Assembly: GCA_036504445.1 (NCBI GenBank)
Contig: DASXVE010000025.1
Span: 1-64,000, forward strand
DNA length: 64,000 bases
Direction of reading: 5' to 3'
Source: Candidatus Aquicultor sp.
GTDB lineage: Bacteria; Actinomycetota; Aquicultoria; Aquicultorales; Aquicultoraceae
Shown here: positions 16,505-27,230 of the stretch, in pieces
Numbering within the stretch: the stretch's first letter is position 1
Layout of the letters: each line of letters begins with the position of its first letter
Program-made: the position numbers and the translations under genes
The notes under the pieces: model-generated
The model's database searches: none
What the model was told of the DNA's origin: nothing
Seen by the model: the letters and a program-made list of their open reading frames with translations, nothing else

Positions 16505-16549
16505 GCCCGTCACCCTGGTGACGGGCATCATGGTAGACGAGGGTATAAT
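16505..16549 (+). promoter_or_regulatory. Palindrome and consensus -10 box before the second amt
   Basis: GCCCGTCACC (16505-16514) and GGTGACGGGC (16517-16526) form a 22-bp palindrome. A perfect TATAAT lies at 16544-16549 with no -35 hexamer at the expected place. With a start site near 16556 the palindrome centre is near -40, which suits an activator that replaces the -35 contact. The first amt copy has no such element. Confidence 0.65.
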
Positions 16550-16604
16550 CGGGAAATTTGTGCACTCACAGGCGCGCTACCAGCTCTTTTGATGGAGGGA
16601 AATC

Positions 16605-17924
16605 ATGGGACATATCAATACCGGTGACACCGCGTTTATGCTCATCTGCGCAGCCCTTGTGCTATTCATGACACCGGGGCTCGCATTGTTTTACGGCGGG
16701 ATGGTTCGCAGCAAGAACGTGCTCGGCACTATTATGCAGAGCTTTATTATTATCGGAATCATAAATATTATATGGATGCTGTTCGGCTACTCTCTAGCAT
16801 TCGGCCCGGACGCGTTCGGCGGCCTCATCGGCGGCTTGAACTGGATCGGCCTTCATGGTGTAGGCATGGCGCCAAACCCGACATATGCTCCCACGATACC
16901 TCATGAAGCCTTTATGATCTTCCAAGCGATGTTCGCCATAATTACCCCGGCGCTTATAACGGGCGCATTTGCGGAGCGCATGAAGTTCACATCATTTCTC
17001 GTCTTTACCGTCGCATGGTTTGTTATCGTATATATACCGGTTGCACACTGGGTCTGGGGCGCGGGCGGCTGGCTTCGTGATTTTGGTGCGCTCGATTTTG
17101 CCGGCGGCATCGTCGTGCACGCAAGCTCAGGTGCGGCCGCGCTTGCCGCAGCTATCTTTACCGGAAAACGAAAGGGGTTCGGAAGCGAGCCGATGATCCC
17201 GCACAACATACCGCTTACCATTATCGGTACCGGTATCCTGTGGTTCGGCTGGTTCGGCTTTAATGCAGGCAGTGCGCTTGCCGCGAACGGGGTTGCCGTA
17301 AATGCTTTCGTGACGACGCATATTGCGGCGACAGCGGCGACGGTCAGCTGGGTTATCGCTGAATGGCGCAAGAACGGTAAGCCCACAACGCTTGGCGCGG
17401 CGACCGGCGCGGTGGCGGGTCTTGCAACGATCACGCCGGCGTCCGGGTTCGTTGGCCCTGCTGCTGCTTTAGTTATCGGGCTTGTCGCCGGCGTGGTTTG
17501 CTATTATGCTATATCCTTGAAGTTCAAGCTCGGTTACGACGATTCGCTCGACGTCGTCGGAGTACATGGTGTCGGCGGTATTGTCGGGACGCTCGCGATC
17601 GGCATATTTGCGACAACAGCTATTAACAGCGCCGGTGCAAACGGCCTGCTATCTGGTAATGCAAGCCTGCTTGGGATTCAGGCCTTCGCAGTGTTGATAG
17701 TTGTGGGATTCTCTTTTGTCGCCAGCATGGTTATATTAAAAGTAATCGATGCAATCGCCGGCGTGCGCGTCGCCGATGAAGATGAGCTTACCGGCCTCGA
17801 TCTCTCACAGCACAGTGAGGTCGGGTACGACATGTCCGGCTTAGGCGGTGGAGGCGGCGAATTCGTGTTCGGTAGCGAGTTTGCCGGTCATACAGCTCCT
17901 GAGGCATCGCTCGGTATGGAATAG
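16605..17924 (+). CDS. amt: Ammonium transporter (Amt), second copy
   Basis: A 439-residue paralogue of the preceding Amt, sharing most signature segments (FYGGMVRSKNVLGT, FAERMKFTSFLVF, GVHGVGGIVG). The C-terminal tail differs and is Gly-rich (SGLGGGGGEFVFGSEF). The start has GGAGGGAAATC before it. Its own promoter region with a palindrome and TATAAT suggests regulation separate from the first copy. A PII gene follows 41 bases downstream. Confidence 0.95.
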   Translation: MGHINTGDTAFMLICAALVLFMTPGLALFYGGMVRSKNVLGTIMQSFIIIGIINIIWMLFGYSLAFGPDAFGGLIGGLNWIGLHGVGMAPNPTYAPTIPHEAFMIFQAMFAIITPALITGAFAERMKFTSFLVFTVAWFVIVYIPVAHWVWGAGGWLRDFGALDFAGGIVVHASSGAAALAAAIFTGKRKGFGSEPMIPHNIPLTIIGTGILWFGWFGFNAGSALAANGVAVNAFVTTHIAATAATVSWVIAEWRKNGKPTTLGAATGAVAGLATITPASGFVGPAAALVIGLVAGVVCYYAISLKFKLGYDDSLDVVGVHGVGGIVGTLAIGIFATTAINSAGANGLLSGNASLLGIQAFAVLIVVGFSFVASMVILKVIDAIAGVRVADEDELTGLDLSQHSEVGYDMSGLGGGGGEFVFGSEFAGHTAPEASLGME

Positions 17925-17950
17925 ACACCGCATCTTTATGGCTTGAATAA

Positions 17951-18304
<354 letters not shown>

Positions 18305-18434
18305 TAGCGCGCAGTGCTATTAATTAGCACGTTATGAATAGCGGCGGTGTTCAGGCCGCGTAAAAACGACACGGCTACTATAAGCGTATCAGCATATAGT
18401 AGCGCCGCAACACATGTAAGGTGGTTGAGTATAT

Positions 18435-21050
18435 TTGGCAACTGCTTCAGGAATTGCCAAAAGATATACGGACGGGTTGGCAACACTCGAAAAGGCATAC
18501 GCCGCCCGCCCGTCCGGGCGTGAGAATGCGCAGCACCACGCCGACCTCGTCGATGAGGTTATTATCGCTTTGTATAACGAAGTCATAGCGGAGCCTGGAT
18601 TGGGATATGATCCGGGCTCAAACGATATCGCCATCATAGCGCTCGGCGGCTATGGCCGGCGTGAGCTTTGCCCCTATTCGGACATTGACCTCATGATTCT
18701 TCACAGGATCAAAGACAAAGCACTCATCGCCGGGATCACCGAGAAATTGTTTTACCCCTTATGGGACTTAGGATTGCAGGTCGGGTACGGTACGCGAACC
18801 GTCAAAGAAAGCCTCGTCATGGCGTCCGCAAATTTCGAATTGCAGACCTCGTTTCTCGAAGCACGCCTCATTATAGGCAACGGCGAGCTTCTCACACAGC
18901 TTGAAACCGGTCTCACGAAAGAACTTCGCGCACGTGGTGGGCGCCGCTTCATCGAACTCATACTTAAGGAAAATGAAACCCGGCACACCCAAGCCGGCCA
19001 AGCGGCGTACCTGCTTGAACCCGATCTTAAGGAGGGCGAAGGCGGCCTGCGTGATATTCATGCCATGTTGTGGGCGGCAAAAGGCTTGCTCGGCTATTCG
19101 ACGATCCGGCAGCTCACACAAAGCGACTACCTGTCAGAATTCGATGCCGACAAGCTTGAAGAAGGTTTCGAGTTCTTGCTTACGATCCGTAGCCTGCTCC
19201 ACTATCTTACCGGTAGAAAAAACGACCGTCTCTTTTTCGAACACCAGCTTGAGATATCGAAACGGCTCGGTTTTAAGGATGCGAACGGAATCAGCGGTAT
19301 CGAAAAATTCATGCGCGCATTTTACATGCATGCAAGCGCAATAGAGCTAACACAGCGCTCATTCTGGGAACAAATAAAGACGGACTATTTAGGCGCTGTG
19401 CCGGTGAATCAAGCTAAAGGGGCGCATGAAACCACACCGGGAATAATTATGACCGGTGGCGGGCTTTCGCTGGAGAGCACAACGGTTGTCGGGATGCATC
19501 CGGGGTCGGAGATCAAACTCTTCACCAAAGCCGTCACCGAACACGTCCCGATTGCCTACGGAAACCTTGGCTTTATTCGCGAAGGAATTGACGCGATTGA
19601 TCTTCAACCGGCATGGACGCACGCGACCCGCGAGGACTTTATCGCGCTGCTCAAAGCAGGACGTGCGGCGATTCCGGCTCTTGAGGTTATGGATTACCTC
19701 GGTGTAGTTGCGCGCTATATCCCCGAGTGGTCGGCTGTTCGCTGCCTGCCGCAATACGATTCGTACCATCTTTACACTGTGGATATGCACCTGTATTTAA
19801 CAGTCGCCGAGCTCGAAAAGTTCGGTTCCGGTTTCTACGACGCCACAAACCCGCTGTTCGAGCAAATCTATAACGAGATAGAGCAAAAGGATCTGCTCTT
19901 CGTAGCCGGGTTACTGCATGACATCGGCAAAGGGCGCGGCAAAAACCATAGCGAAAACGGCGCGCGTATTGCCACAGCTATCTGCAAACGCATGGGCTTT
20001 AGTGAAAGCGATGTCGAAACAATCGTATTCCTTGTTGCCAACCACCTGCTGCTCTCAGACGCGGCGCTTCGCCGCGACCTCGATGACGAAAACGTAATCG
20101 TTGAAACAGCTGAGACGATTGTTAATGAGGAGCGCCTTAAGATGCTCTATCTTATCTCGATAGCCGACTCGCTTGCAACCGGTCCCAAAGCCTGGGATAT
20201 GTGGAAAGATAACCTTTTGCGGGAACTCTTCATAAAAACGCTCCATATTATTAAAAGCGGCGAATATACCGGCGAGCAAACTATCGAGCGATTGCGCGTA
20301 ACTGAAGCCGGTGTGAAATCCGCGCTGGTGGCCCGTTACTATGATGCGGACATCGACCGGTTCTTAAAACAAATGCCGCACTCCTACCTGCTCACCCAGG
20401 ATATTGCCGATATAATCGACCATTTCAAGCAGGCGTTCGAGACGCAACACACGGGCACACCGGTCTCGGTTAAGGTAAAACGAATCAACGGAATTCACGA
20501 GCTGGTGCTTATAGCTAAGGATCAACCGGGGTTGTTCAGTAAAGTATCCGGCGTTCTCGCCATCCACGGCATCAACATTCTCGGCGCCCAGGTATATACG
20601 CGAAGCGATGGCGGGGCTCTCGATATCTTCAAAATCGCCGGCTATTTCGATCAGGGGCTGCATGCGGCCGACCAAGACGTACTGGCGAAAGACATTGCGC
20701 GTGCACTTGAAGGCAAAATCGCTCTTGAATATCGAATTGCCGAGAAAGCTAAGCGCTATCAGAACCAAAAGAAGCACACGCTCAAGAAGCCCGCACGGGT
20801 AGAGGTCGATAACGAATCATCCGATTTCTATACAATCATTGAAGTGCATGCCGAAGACCGCATCGGCCTGCTCTACACCATTACCCGGGTGATGTTCGAA
20901 CTCAACCTCGACATCCACCTTGCCAAGGTCTCAACCAACGTGGATAAAGTCATAGACGTCTTTTACGTCTGGGATATGTACGGCCAGAAGCTTTCCGATG
21001 CGGAACAAATCCTCGATGTAAAACGCGCTATTTTAATGGCGCTTGAGTAA
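18435..21050 (+). CDS. glnD: [Protein-PII] uridylyltransferase/uridylyl-removing enzyme
   Basis: An 871-residue bifunctional enzyme. The nucleotidyltransferase domain has GGYGRRELCPYSDIDLMIL; a central HD domain has HDIGKGRGKNHSENGA; two ACT domains end the protein (FSKVSGVLAIHGINILGA and RIGLLYTITRVMFELNLD). It adds UMP to PII when glutamine is low and removes it when glutamine is high. The start is TTG 18435 after AGGTGG; an ATG alternative would cut into the N-terminal helix. It follows the second PII gene by 130 bases on the same strand, so the transporter, sensor and modifier lie together. Confidence 0.95.
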   Translation: MATASGIAKRYTDGLATLEKAYAARPSGRENAQHHADLVDEVIIALYNEVIAEPGLGYDPGSNDIAIIALGGYGRRELCPYSDIDLMILHRIKDKALIAGITEKLFYPLWDLGLQVGYGTRTVKESLVMASANFELQTSFLEARLIIGNGELLTQLETGLTKELRARGGRRFIELILKENETRHTQAGQAAYLLEPDLKEGEGGLRDIHAMLWAAKGLLGYSTIRQLTQSDYLSEFDADKLEEGFEFLLTIRSLLHYLTGRKNDRLFFEHQLEISKRLGFKDANGISGIEKFMRAFYMHASAIELTQRSFWEQIKTDYLGAVPVNQAKGAHETTPGIIMTGGGLSLESTTVVGMHPGSEIKLFTKAVTEHVPIAYGNLGFIREGIDAIDLQPAWTHATREDFIALLKAGRAAIPALEVMDYLGVVARYIPEWSAVRCLPQYDSYHLYTVDMHLYLTVAELEKFGSGFYDATNPLFEQIYNEIEQKDLLFVAGLLHDIGKGRGKNHSENGARIATAICKRMGFSESDVETIVFLVANHLLLSDAALRRDLDDENVIVETAETIVNEERLKMLYLISIADSLATGPKAWDMWKDNLLRELFIKTLHIIKSGEYTGEQTIERLRVTEAGVKSALVARYYDADIDRFLKQMPHSYLLTQDIADIIDHFKQAFETQHTGTPVSVKVKRINGIHELVLIAKDQPGLFSKVSGVLAIHGINILGAQVYTRSDGGALDIFKIAGYFDQGLHAADQDVLAKDIARALEGKIALEYRIAEKAKRYQNQKKHTLKKPARVEVDNESSDFYTIIEVHAEDRIGLLYTITRVMFELNLDIHLAKVSTNVDKVIDVFYVWDMYGQKLSDAEQILDVKRAILMALE

Positions 21051-21261
21051 AACCGCGTTTGTTATCTTCAGCCGTGATTGGTAACAGCCAGCGCAACAAG
21101 CGCATTCTTGTAAAAATCATTGGCGAATAGGCGAATATCACTTAAATTCACCGTTTTTCATACAGTTTTCTCGCTTAGGTCTAAAATAACCGCAGATAAA
21201 ACCGATAACAACTCGTATAGGTACAGTTTCACGAATTATTAGATAAGCTAGGTGAACCTGC

Positions 21262-24108
21262 ATGATACGTAGTTTTTCCGGTTGTAAAGGTAACAGTAAC
21301 GTTGCATTAAAAAGAATTGTCCTTGTCGGCGCCGTTCTGGGCACGCTGCTCGTGTTGCTTGTCCCCGAGCTGGCCTCGGCCGCTGTGGATGAATGGGTCA
21401 CAAACGGCCCGAGCAACACCATTGTCTACAGCCTAAGCGCATCACCTGATTACGGCAGCGACCGCACCGTCTTTGCCGGAACCGATCACGGTATCTATAA
21501 AACCACCAACGGCGGGCAGAGCTGGTCTCAGGTCGGCCTTCCATCAACCTATGTGGAATCGATCGCGATATCACCTACCTATACCAATGACTTCACCGTC
21601 TTTGCCGGCACGATCGGCGGCGGTATCTACAAATCGGCCAACGGCGGCGCGAGCTGGACCTATATGGCTCTTACGGGTAAAGAAATCAGCGCCCTGTGCA
21701 TTTCGCCGAATTACGCAACGGACCATACGGTGTTTGCCAGTACGACCGGTAGCGGCGTCTATAAATCCACCGATTCCGGGACGAACTGGACGCAGACTAT
21801 ATTCGGCATGGGCAACTACTTCATAAGCGCACTTGCCATATCCCCCGATTTTGCAGCTGACCAGACGGTTTTTGCGGCAACAATTGATAACCACGGTATA
21901 TATAAATCAACCAACAGCGGTTCGAGCTGGACGCAGGTTAATACCGGCCTTACAAGATCATCCATAAGAGCGCTTGCAATCAGTCCGGCGTATAGTACCG
22001 ACCACACGATATTTGCCGATACTTTCTGCTCGGTAAACGGAGGTGCTAATTGGGCGGCTACGGGACTGGCAGATGATGTATACTCACTCATTGTATCGCC
22101 TGGTTATGCAACGAACAATACTGTTTTCGCCGGTACATATGCCGGCGGAGTATACAGGACGACCAATAGCGGAACAAACTGGACGCAGGTTAATACTGAT
22201 CTCACCAATCTTAAGATCCCGGCCCTGGCGATAGCAAACGATCCGCAATCGGGTAGTACGCTCTTTGCCGGTACCTGGAACTCCGGCGTATTTAGCACGC
22301 TTACGCAGGCCGATATAACACCCCCAAACGTGGTGAGTGCCGATCCGGTCAATGGAGCGACAGGCATTGCATCCAATAAAACCGTCACAATTACATTTAG
22401 TGAGAATATCCAGACCAGCATAGCTTACGGTATGATCACCGTAAAAGACAGCTCGAATAACCCGGTTGCGATAGCAACAAGCATCAGTAACAGAACGCTT
22501 ACTATCACCGTGCCGGGCGGTTGGGGCTCGAACACTACGTACACCGTGATCATCCCCGCTGCCGCCGTCAAAGACATGGTAGTTCCGACGGGCAATAATA
22601 TGGCGACGCAATACACGCTGAGCTTTACTACGCAAGATACTACGGCGCCGGCGGTCTCGAGCGCCGACCCGGTAAACGGCGTGACTGCCGTTGCCGTCAA
22701 CAAGACAATAACCATTACGTTTTCCGAGCCCATTCAGGTTGGTACCGCCTACAACTCGATAGCGCTTGCAACTGGCGGCAACGCGGCAAGTATCACCAAA
22801 AGCATTAGCGGCAGTACGCTTTCGATAACGCCGCTAGGCACGTTGAATTATGGGGTGGTATATACGCTCACCGTACCGGCCGCTGCCGTGCGGGATGCAA
22901 CCGGCAACGTGCTGGCGGGCCAATATACACTCACTTTTACCACCGGTGCGGATACCGAGGCCCCGACTGTTTCAAGCACGCTGCCCGCAAGCGGCGCGGC
23001 AACAGTAGCAACGGATACCACGGTAAGCGTTACATTTAGCGAAAATATCGTGACGGGAGCCCATTATGACGAAATAGCGCTAAAAGACTCGGCCGGCACA
23101 AGTGTCCCAATAACAAAGAGCATCAACTCTAAAGTGCTTAATCTGAAGCCGAGTAGCGGCCTCACGTGCTCGACCGTCTATACGGTTACCATCCCTGCCG
23201 GTGCGGTCAAGGATAGCTCTGACAACAACCTTGTCTCAGCATATACGCTGAGCTTTACGATAACACCAAACACAACACCGCCGGCTAAACCAACCGGCCT
23301 GGCAGTTGCTATAAGTACGATCTCTGCTGTCGAAATCCTGTGGAATCAAGTCACCGATTCGGAGGCCGCAGGCTACTATGTCTATCGAAAAATAAAAGGT
23401 ACGAGCTCGTTTTCTAAGATCAGCTCACTCGTTACCACAACCCGGTATCAGGATACGAGCGCCGAGGCATACCTCATCTACGTTTATTACGTGACTGCGG
23501 TTAACCGTTCAGCCTACGAAAGCGCGAAATCAAGTGAAGTTGAAGCGGCAATCGGCGGTACTAAAGGTATATTTGTCGATGTGGCTCCCAGCGCGTGGTA
23601 TAGAGTCCCGATTTTTAACCTTACCAAGCAAGACGTATTGTCGGGCTACACCGACGGCACTTTCAAGCCCAATAAGAACATCACCAGGGCGGAGTTTGCG
23701 AAACTCATATGTCTTGCGGCTAAATGGTCGCTTGAAGAATCAGCTTCGTCATCTACTACTACGGACACGGCCCAATCGTTCCGTGACGTCGCCGGCACCT
23801 CGTGGATGTACACATACGTCGAAACGGCGAAGGTACATGGCGTGATTAGCGGCTATCGCGACGGCGCGTTCAAACCCAATAAGAACATCACGCGCGCCGA
23901 GATGGCTAAGATGATCGCCACCGCATTCAAGCTCCCCAGTGGACCCAGCAGGTTCCGTGACGTCAAATCAAACTGGGCTCGAGGCAGCATTTACGCCTGC
24001 ATCGCTGCAGATATCGTAAACGGTTATGCCGACGGCACATTTAAACCGAACCGGACAGCGACGCGAGCCGAAGCGGCAAAAATGATGGCCGAAGCCTTAG
24101 GGCTGTAA
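21262..24108 (+). CDS. S-layer-type surface protein: BNR repeats, Ig-like, Fn3 and three SLH domains
   Basis: A 948-residue exported protein. Signal peptide to about 41; residues 45-350 hold repeated sialidase/BNR-type blades (each with TVFAGT..GGIYKSTNSG..W); three bacterial Ig-like Big_5 domains follow (about 352-665, each PPNVVSADPVNGATGI-like then ITFSENI); one Fn3 domain (about 670-765); and three SLH domains (about 770-948, GYTDGTFKPNKNITRAEFAK and two relatives). SLH domains bind pyruvylated wall polymer, so this is a surface-attached structural or adhesive protein. A hairpin terminator follows. Confidence 0.9.
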   Translation: MIRSFSGCKGNSNVALKRIVLVGAVLGTLLVLLVPELASAAVDEWVTNGPSNTIVYSLSASPDYGSDRTVFAGTDHGIYKTTNGGQSWSQVGLPSTYVESIAISPTYTNDFTVFAGTIGGGIYKSANGGASWTYMALTGKEISALCISPNYATDHTVFASTTGSGVYKSTDSGTNWTQTIFGMGNYFISALAISPDFAADQTVFAATIDNHGIYKSTNSGSSWTQVNTGLTRSSIRALAISPAYSTDHTIFADTFCSVNGGANWAATGLADDVYSLIVSPGYATNNTVFAGTYAGGVYRTTNSGTNWTQVNTDLTNLKIPALAIANDPQSGSTLFAGTWNSGVFSTLTQADITPPNVVSADPVNGATGIASNKTVTITFSENIQTSIAYGMITVKDSSNNPVAIATSISNRTLTITVPGGWGSNTTYTVIIPAAAVKDMVVPTGNNMATQYTLSFTTQDTTAPAVSSADPVNGVTAVAVNKTITITFSEPIQVGTAYNSIALATGGNAASITKSISGSTLSITPLGTLNYGVVYTLTVPAAAVRDATGNVLAGQYTLTFTTGADTEAPTVSSTLPASGAATVATDTTVSVTFSENIVTGAHYDEIALKDSAGTSVPITKSINSKVLNLKPSSGLTCSTVYTVTIPAGAVKDSSDNNLVSAYTLSFTITPNTTPPAKPTGLAVAISTISAVEILWNQVTDSEAAGYYVYRKIKGTSSFSKISSLVTTTRYQDTSAEAYLIYVYYVTAVNRSAYESAKSSEVEAAIGGTKGIFVDVAPSAWYRVPIFNLTKQDVLSGYTDGTFKPNKNITRAEFAKLICLAAKWSLEESASSSTTTDTAQSFRDVAGTSWMYTYVETAKVHGVISGYRDGAFKPNKNITRAEMAKMIATAFKLPSGPSRFRDVKSNWARGSIYACIAADIVNGYADGTFKPNRTATRAEAAKMMAEALGL

Positions 24109-24115
24109 CAAAATG

Positions 24116-24147
24116 CGGCCGCCAACTAATGCCGGCGGCCGGTTCGT
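24116..24147 (+). terminator. Terminator after the large SLH protein
   Basis: CGGCCGCC (24116-24123) and GGCGGCCG (24134-24141) pair around ten bases, followed by GTTCGTTTAA. Confidence 0.65.
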
Positions 24148-24180
24148 TTAATTAAGCAGCTCTGCAAATCTATTTTCTAT

Positions 24181-25047
24181 CTATCCTATATCGCGGCGTC
24201 TAAAGGCGTATGCCGCAACCCCGAGCAGCCCTAGTATATAGATGAAGACGTAGACGACCATCGCGCTACTCGGCTCTGAGGCGGCCCCAAACGGCCCAAA
24301 ACTAAACGCCTCAAGAGGATTACTCGATGAACCGAACAACGCCACAACCAGTTTGCGGTACATCGCGTCGACCGGTATAACAAGGCTCGTTACAACCCCC
24401 GCATGAATCAGCGATGAATTTTGAATAAGCGCGCCGATCTGCTCGACCATGCCGCCGATAACGCCGATCATATAGACCATAAATGCCGTGATGCCGTTCG
24501 CAAGCGTGGATAAACGCGTGCTCCCCATCATGGTGACCGCCAGTAAAATTAACGGCTGCAGGGTAAATAGCCCGATGGCCGTCAACGAATTCGGGATATC
24601 CACGCCGGTCAGATACTTATTCAGCAACAGCACTGAAGTAAAGAGCAACAAGGAATAGACGATGAGCATAAGCGCATAGCCGATAAACTTGCCTATGATG
24701 ATACTGCGCCGTGCAATCGGTTTAGCGAGAATAGCGTGCAGCATACCGTTTTCGACTTCCGACGAGACCGAGCCGACCGCCGAGAACACAGCGAGCACAG
24801 AAACAATCGAGCTCGAGAAATAGATGCCGAGAATGAAGAGCATCCGCTTGGATTGCTCCACCATTACGTTGGCGTTAAGTCCATCCGCCCGCCCGCCAAA
24901 GTTTTTAGCCTGTTCTTGTAACCCCAGAGTCACATAGTGTAAGCCAACTCCATATACCAGTAAAAACAGTAGCGTTAGTATAACACCGGCCAGGAGGATT
25001 TTCTTTCGCAATGCTTCTTTAAAGGTTAAGCTCGCGATGGTTAACAT
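24181..25047 (-). CDS. ABC-2 type transporter permease
   Basis: A 288-residue membrane protein with six predicted helices. The N-terminus MLTIASLTFKEALRKKILLA and the segment VENGMLHAILAKPIARRSIIIGK are typical of ABC-2 permeases of the NosY/Nat type. It overlaps the upstream ATPase gene by seven bases, so the two are translationally coupled and form one exporter. The substrate is unknown. Confidence 0.87.
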   Translation of the reverse strand: MLTIASLTFKEALRKKILLAGVILTLLFLLVYGVGLHYVTLGLQEQAKNFGGRADGLNANVMVEQSKRMLFILGIYFSSSIVSVLAVFSAVGSVSSEVENGMLHAILAKPIARRSIIIGKFIGYALMLIVYSLLLFTSVLLLNKYLTGVDIPNSLTAIGLFTLQPLILLAVTMMGSTRLSTLANGITAFMVYMIGVIGGMVEQIGALIQNSSLIHAGVVTSLVIPVDAMYRKLVVALFGSSSNPLEAFSFGPFGAASEPSSAMVVYVFIYILGLLGVAAYAFRRRDIG

Positions 25048-25955
25048 GAGGCATCGCCACCTTGTATCGTAGTAACAAAGAGTTCTTCAAGGGATAGCTT
25101 CTTATGGCTCAAGTTATAGAGCTGGCCTCCACTTTTTATGATAAGCGCGGCCAGTTCGGGCACATCTTCTTCCCGCTCAAGCTCAACAACATAATGCAAC
25201 CCGTCATCGGCCACTACCTTGCCGAAGCGTGAAACCGTTTGACTCAGCGCACCGTTAAGATTGGTCGCGGTAATCTCGACTTCGATTTTGTTCTTCAAAA
25301 GCTCATCAAGCGAGCCGCTTTTTACAATGCGGCCGCTTTTGATGATAGCGACCTCATCGCACACCATCTCGATCTCACTGAGCAGATGGCTGTTCAAGAA
25401 GACCGCTTTACCGCGATCGCGCAACGAGGTAATAATCTCGCGTACCTCCATGCGACCGATCGGGTCGAGCGCCGAGGTGGGTTCATCTAAAAATAGCAGG
25501 TCCGGGTCGCCTACGAGCGCCGCCGCAATGCCGATGCGCTGCTGCATACCCTTGCTATACGTCCGTATCTTGGCGTCACCCGCACCCTCGAGTTTCACCA
25601 CGTTGAACGCATCGCGAATGCGTTCGGCACGTTTCTCTTTCGGAACGTGCGCGAGCGCCGCGTGGTAGTGCAGCAACTCGTTGCCGGTCAACCAATCCTG
25701 ATAGCGGAAGTTCTCCGGCAAAAACCCGATACGTCTACGCATCTTAATATTGCCGATCGGCTCACCCAAAAGTTTGGCGCTGCCCGATGTGGGCGCGATC
25801 AGGCCGACCAGCATCTTTACAAACGTGCTTTTGCCGGCCCCGTTCGGGCCGAGAAAGCCGAATACTTGCCCCTCGCCGACGGAGAGGTATATCTTCTCGC
25901 ATCCGATCTTTTTTCCGTAGATTTTCGTTAAATCTGTGGTTTCAATTACTGCCAT
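25041..25955 (-). CDS. ABC transporter ATP-binding protein
   Basis: A 304-residue ATPase: Walker A GPNGAGKST, signature YSKGMQQRIGIAAALVG, Walker B LLFLDEPTSALDP and an H-loop NSHLLSE. The C-terminal 80 residues form the extra domain seen in NatA/CcmA-like exporters. It is the partner of the overlapping permease. No accessory gene indicates the cargo. Confidence 0.92.
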   Translation of the reverse strand: MAVIETTDLTKIYGKKIGCEKIYLSVGEGQVFGFLGPNGAGKSTFVKMLVGLIAPTSGSAKLLGEPIGNIKMRRRIGFLPENFRYQDWLTGNELLHYHAALAHVPKEKRAERIRDAFNVVKLEGAGDAKIRTYSKGMQQRIGIAAALVGDPDLLFLDEPTSALDPIGRMEVREIITSLRDRGKAVFLNSHLLSEIEMVCDEVAIIKSGRIVKSGSLDELLKNKIEVEITATNLNGALSQTVSRFGKVVADDGLHYVVELEREEDVPELAALIIKSGGQLYNLSHKKLSLEELFVTTIQGGDASC

Positions 25956-25992
25956 AATGTCTTAACCAAATCCATCTCTTTAAAATTACGCT

Positions 25993-26041
25993 AAACGGGA
26001 GCCGCGTATTCGTGTTTCCATTATACGCGAGGCTCCCGTTT
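25993..26041 (-). terminator. Strong terminator between the anti-sigma gene and the ABC genes
   Basis: AAACGGGAGCC-GCGTAT is mirrored by ATACGC-GA-GGCTCCCGTTT around a 13-base loop. On the minus strand it follows the anti-sigma factor stop and isolates the ABC operon. Confidence 0.8.
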
Positions 26042-26060
26042 GCTTCTATTCCAATACTTA

Positions 26061-27230
26061 TTACTTCAGTGAACTCGCGATAGCTTGCGCCTGCTCGAGT
26101 GTTACCTCGCCGCCGACAGCGTAGACTACGCCATCTTTTTGCCAGATGAGCCCGCCCATGCTGCCAACACTTGCTCCCTCGAGTGCCTTTGCACCCTTCT
26201 CACGCATATCTTGCGGTATATCTTTCGGCGGTGTAATGAACACACCGCTGGTGCCGTTTACCGTTACATCCTTGGCGGTACCGTTGATGTTCGGGATAAC
26301 CAGCGTGCTCGTCCAGTCGGTAATCCCTCTGAGCTGTGCCTTAAAGTTTTCCGGAAGCGGCATGCCGAGCAACGCATCGCGCACGACCGCCGGGTCGGTA
26401 CCTTCAGGTAATACCAGTTCAGGGCTGCGTGCTTCGGCTACCGTAACCGCTTTGCCTGCCGCATTCTTGTATTCGGCGGTAGCAACGGTCGGTACCTTTA
26501 CGCTAAAGGTCTTGTTGTCAAGCGATGCCGGCAGTGCCTTGCTGCCGCCGAACACCTTGATAATGCTGTTCGCCTGCTCGACGTTAAGTGTAAAGTTCGC
26601 ACTAAACGCCGGTGATATCTTGTACGCTGCTGCACCGTAACCGGCGATATCCGCCGTCTTCAGGTCGAAATCAACAGCTTTTTTTGCTTCTGCAGCCGTC
26701 GACATTACCGGCTCTTTGAACCCGGTTGTCTCGAATTTGCCGAGGTTTTTAATATCGACTTTACCTCCATTTGCGCCGCCTAAATGCTGCATCTGCTGCA
26801 GGTCGTCCTGCGAAATCGTAATGGTCTGCACCTTCTCTACGCGGAAGATGTTGAGGAAGCCTGCGGCCGCCTCTCTGACCGGGGCAAAGCTGAACGATAC
26901 CGCGATAATGGCTGCGGCAGCAACCGGTATAAGGATCGCTTTTGCTCTACTCTGTAACATCATATAAGCTCCTTTCTTCTGTGCCGGGGTGCCGAAACGC
27001 TCATCATGCGTTAGGCGCTGCCACGCGGCATCGGTGGTAATGCTTGTGCTGGAAATATCCTTCGCGAAGGCCGATAAGCCCACCTTCGCAACTTCGTTCG
27101 CCTCTTCAAGTCGCGCAAGCATAGCGCTACATTTTGCACAGGTAGCGATATGTGCTTCAATCTCCCAACGCTTCCGGCCCGGGAGTTCCCGGTCGAGGTA
27201 GGCCTGAAGCGTACCCTCGTTATAGCACAT
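26061..27230 (-). CDS. Membrane anti-sigma factor with zinc-finger domain
   Basis: A 389-residue protein. The cytoplasmic N-terminus has the zinc-type anti-sigma motif H-x3-C-x2-C (AHIATCAKCSAML); a single membrane helix (about 100-120, AILIPVAAAAIIAVSFSF) leads to an extracytoplasmic region of about 260 residues ending in a DUF4367-like segment (LIWQKDGVVYAVGG). It would hold the neighbouring ECF sigma factor inactive. I start at ATG 27230 (MCYNEGTLQ), which overlaps the sigma gene end by 11 bases with AAAGGA before it, a coupling typical of such pairs. Confidence 0.88.
   Translation of the reverse strand: MCYNEGTLQAYLDRELPGRKRWEIEAHIATCAKCSAMLARLEEANEVAKVGLSAFAKDISSTSITTDAAWQRLTHDERFGTPAQKKGAYMMLQSRAKAILIPVAAAAIIAVSFSFAPVREAAAGFLNIFRVEKVQTITISQDDLQQMQHLGGANGGKVDIKNLGKFETTGFKEPVMSTAAEAKKAVDFDLKTADIAGYGAAAYKISPAFSANFTLNVEQANSIIKVFGGSKALPASLDNKTFSVKVPTVATAEYKNAAGKAVTVAEARSPELVLPEGTDPAVVRDALLGMPLPENFKAQLRGITDWTSTLVIPNINGTAKDVTVNGTSGVFITPPKDIPQDMREKGAKALEGASVGSMGGLIWQKDGVVYAVGGEVTLEQAQAIASSLK

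Noticed and set aside
16365-16565. Small gene between the two amt-PII units
   Set aside because: It covers a terminator and a promoter palindrome and has no ribosome site.
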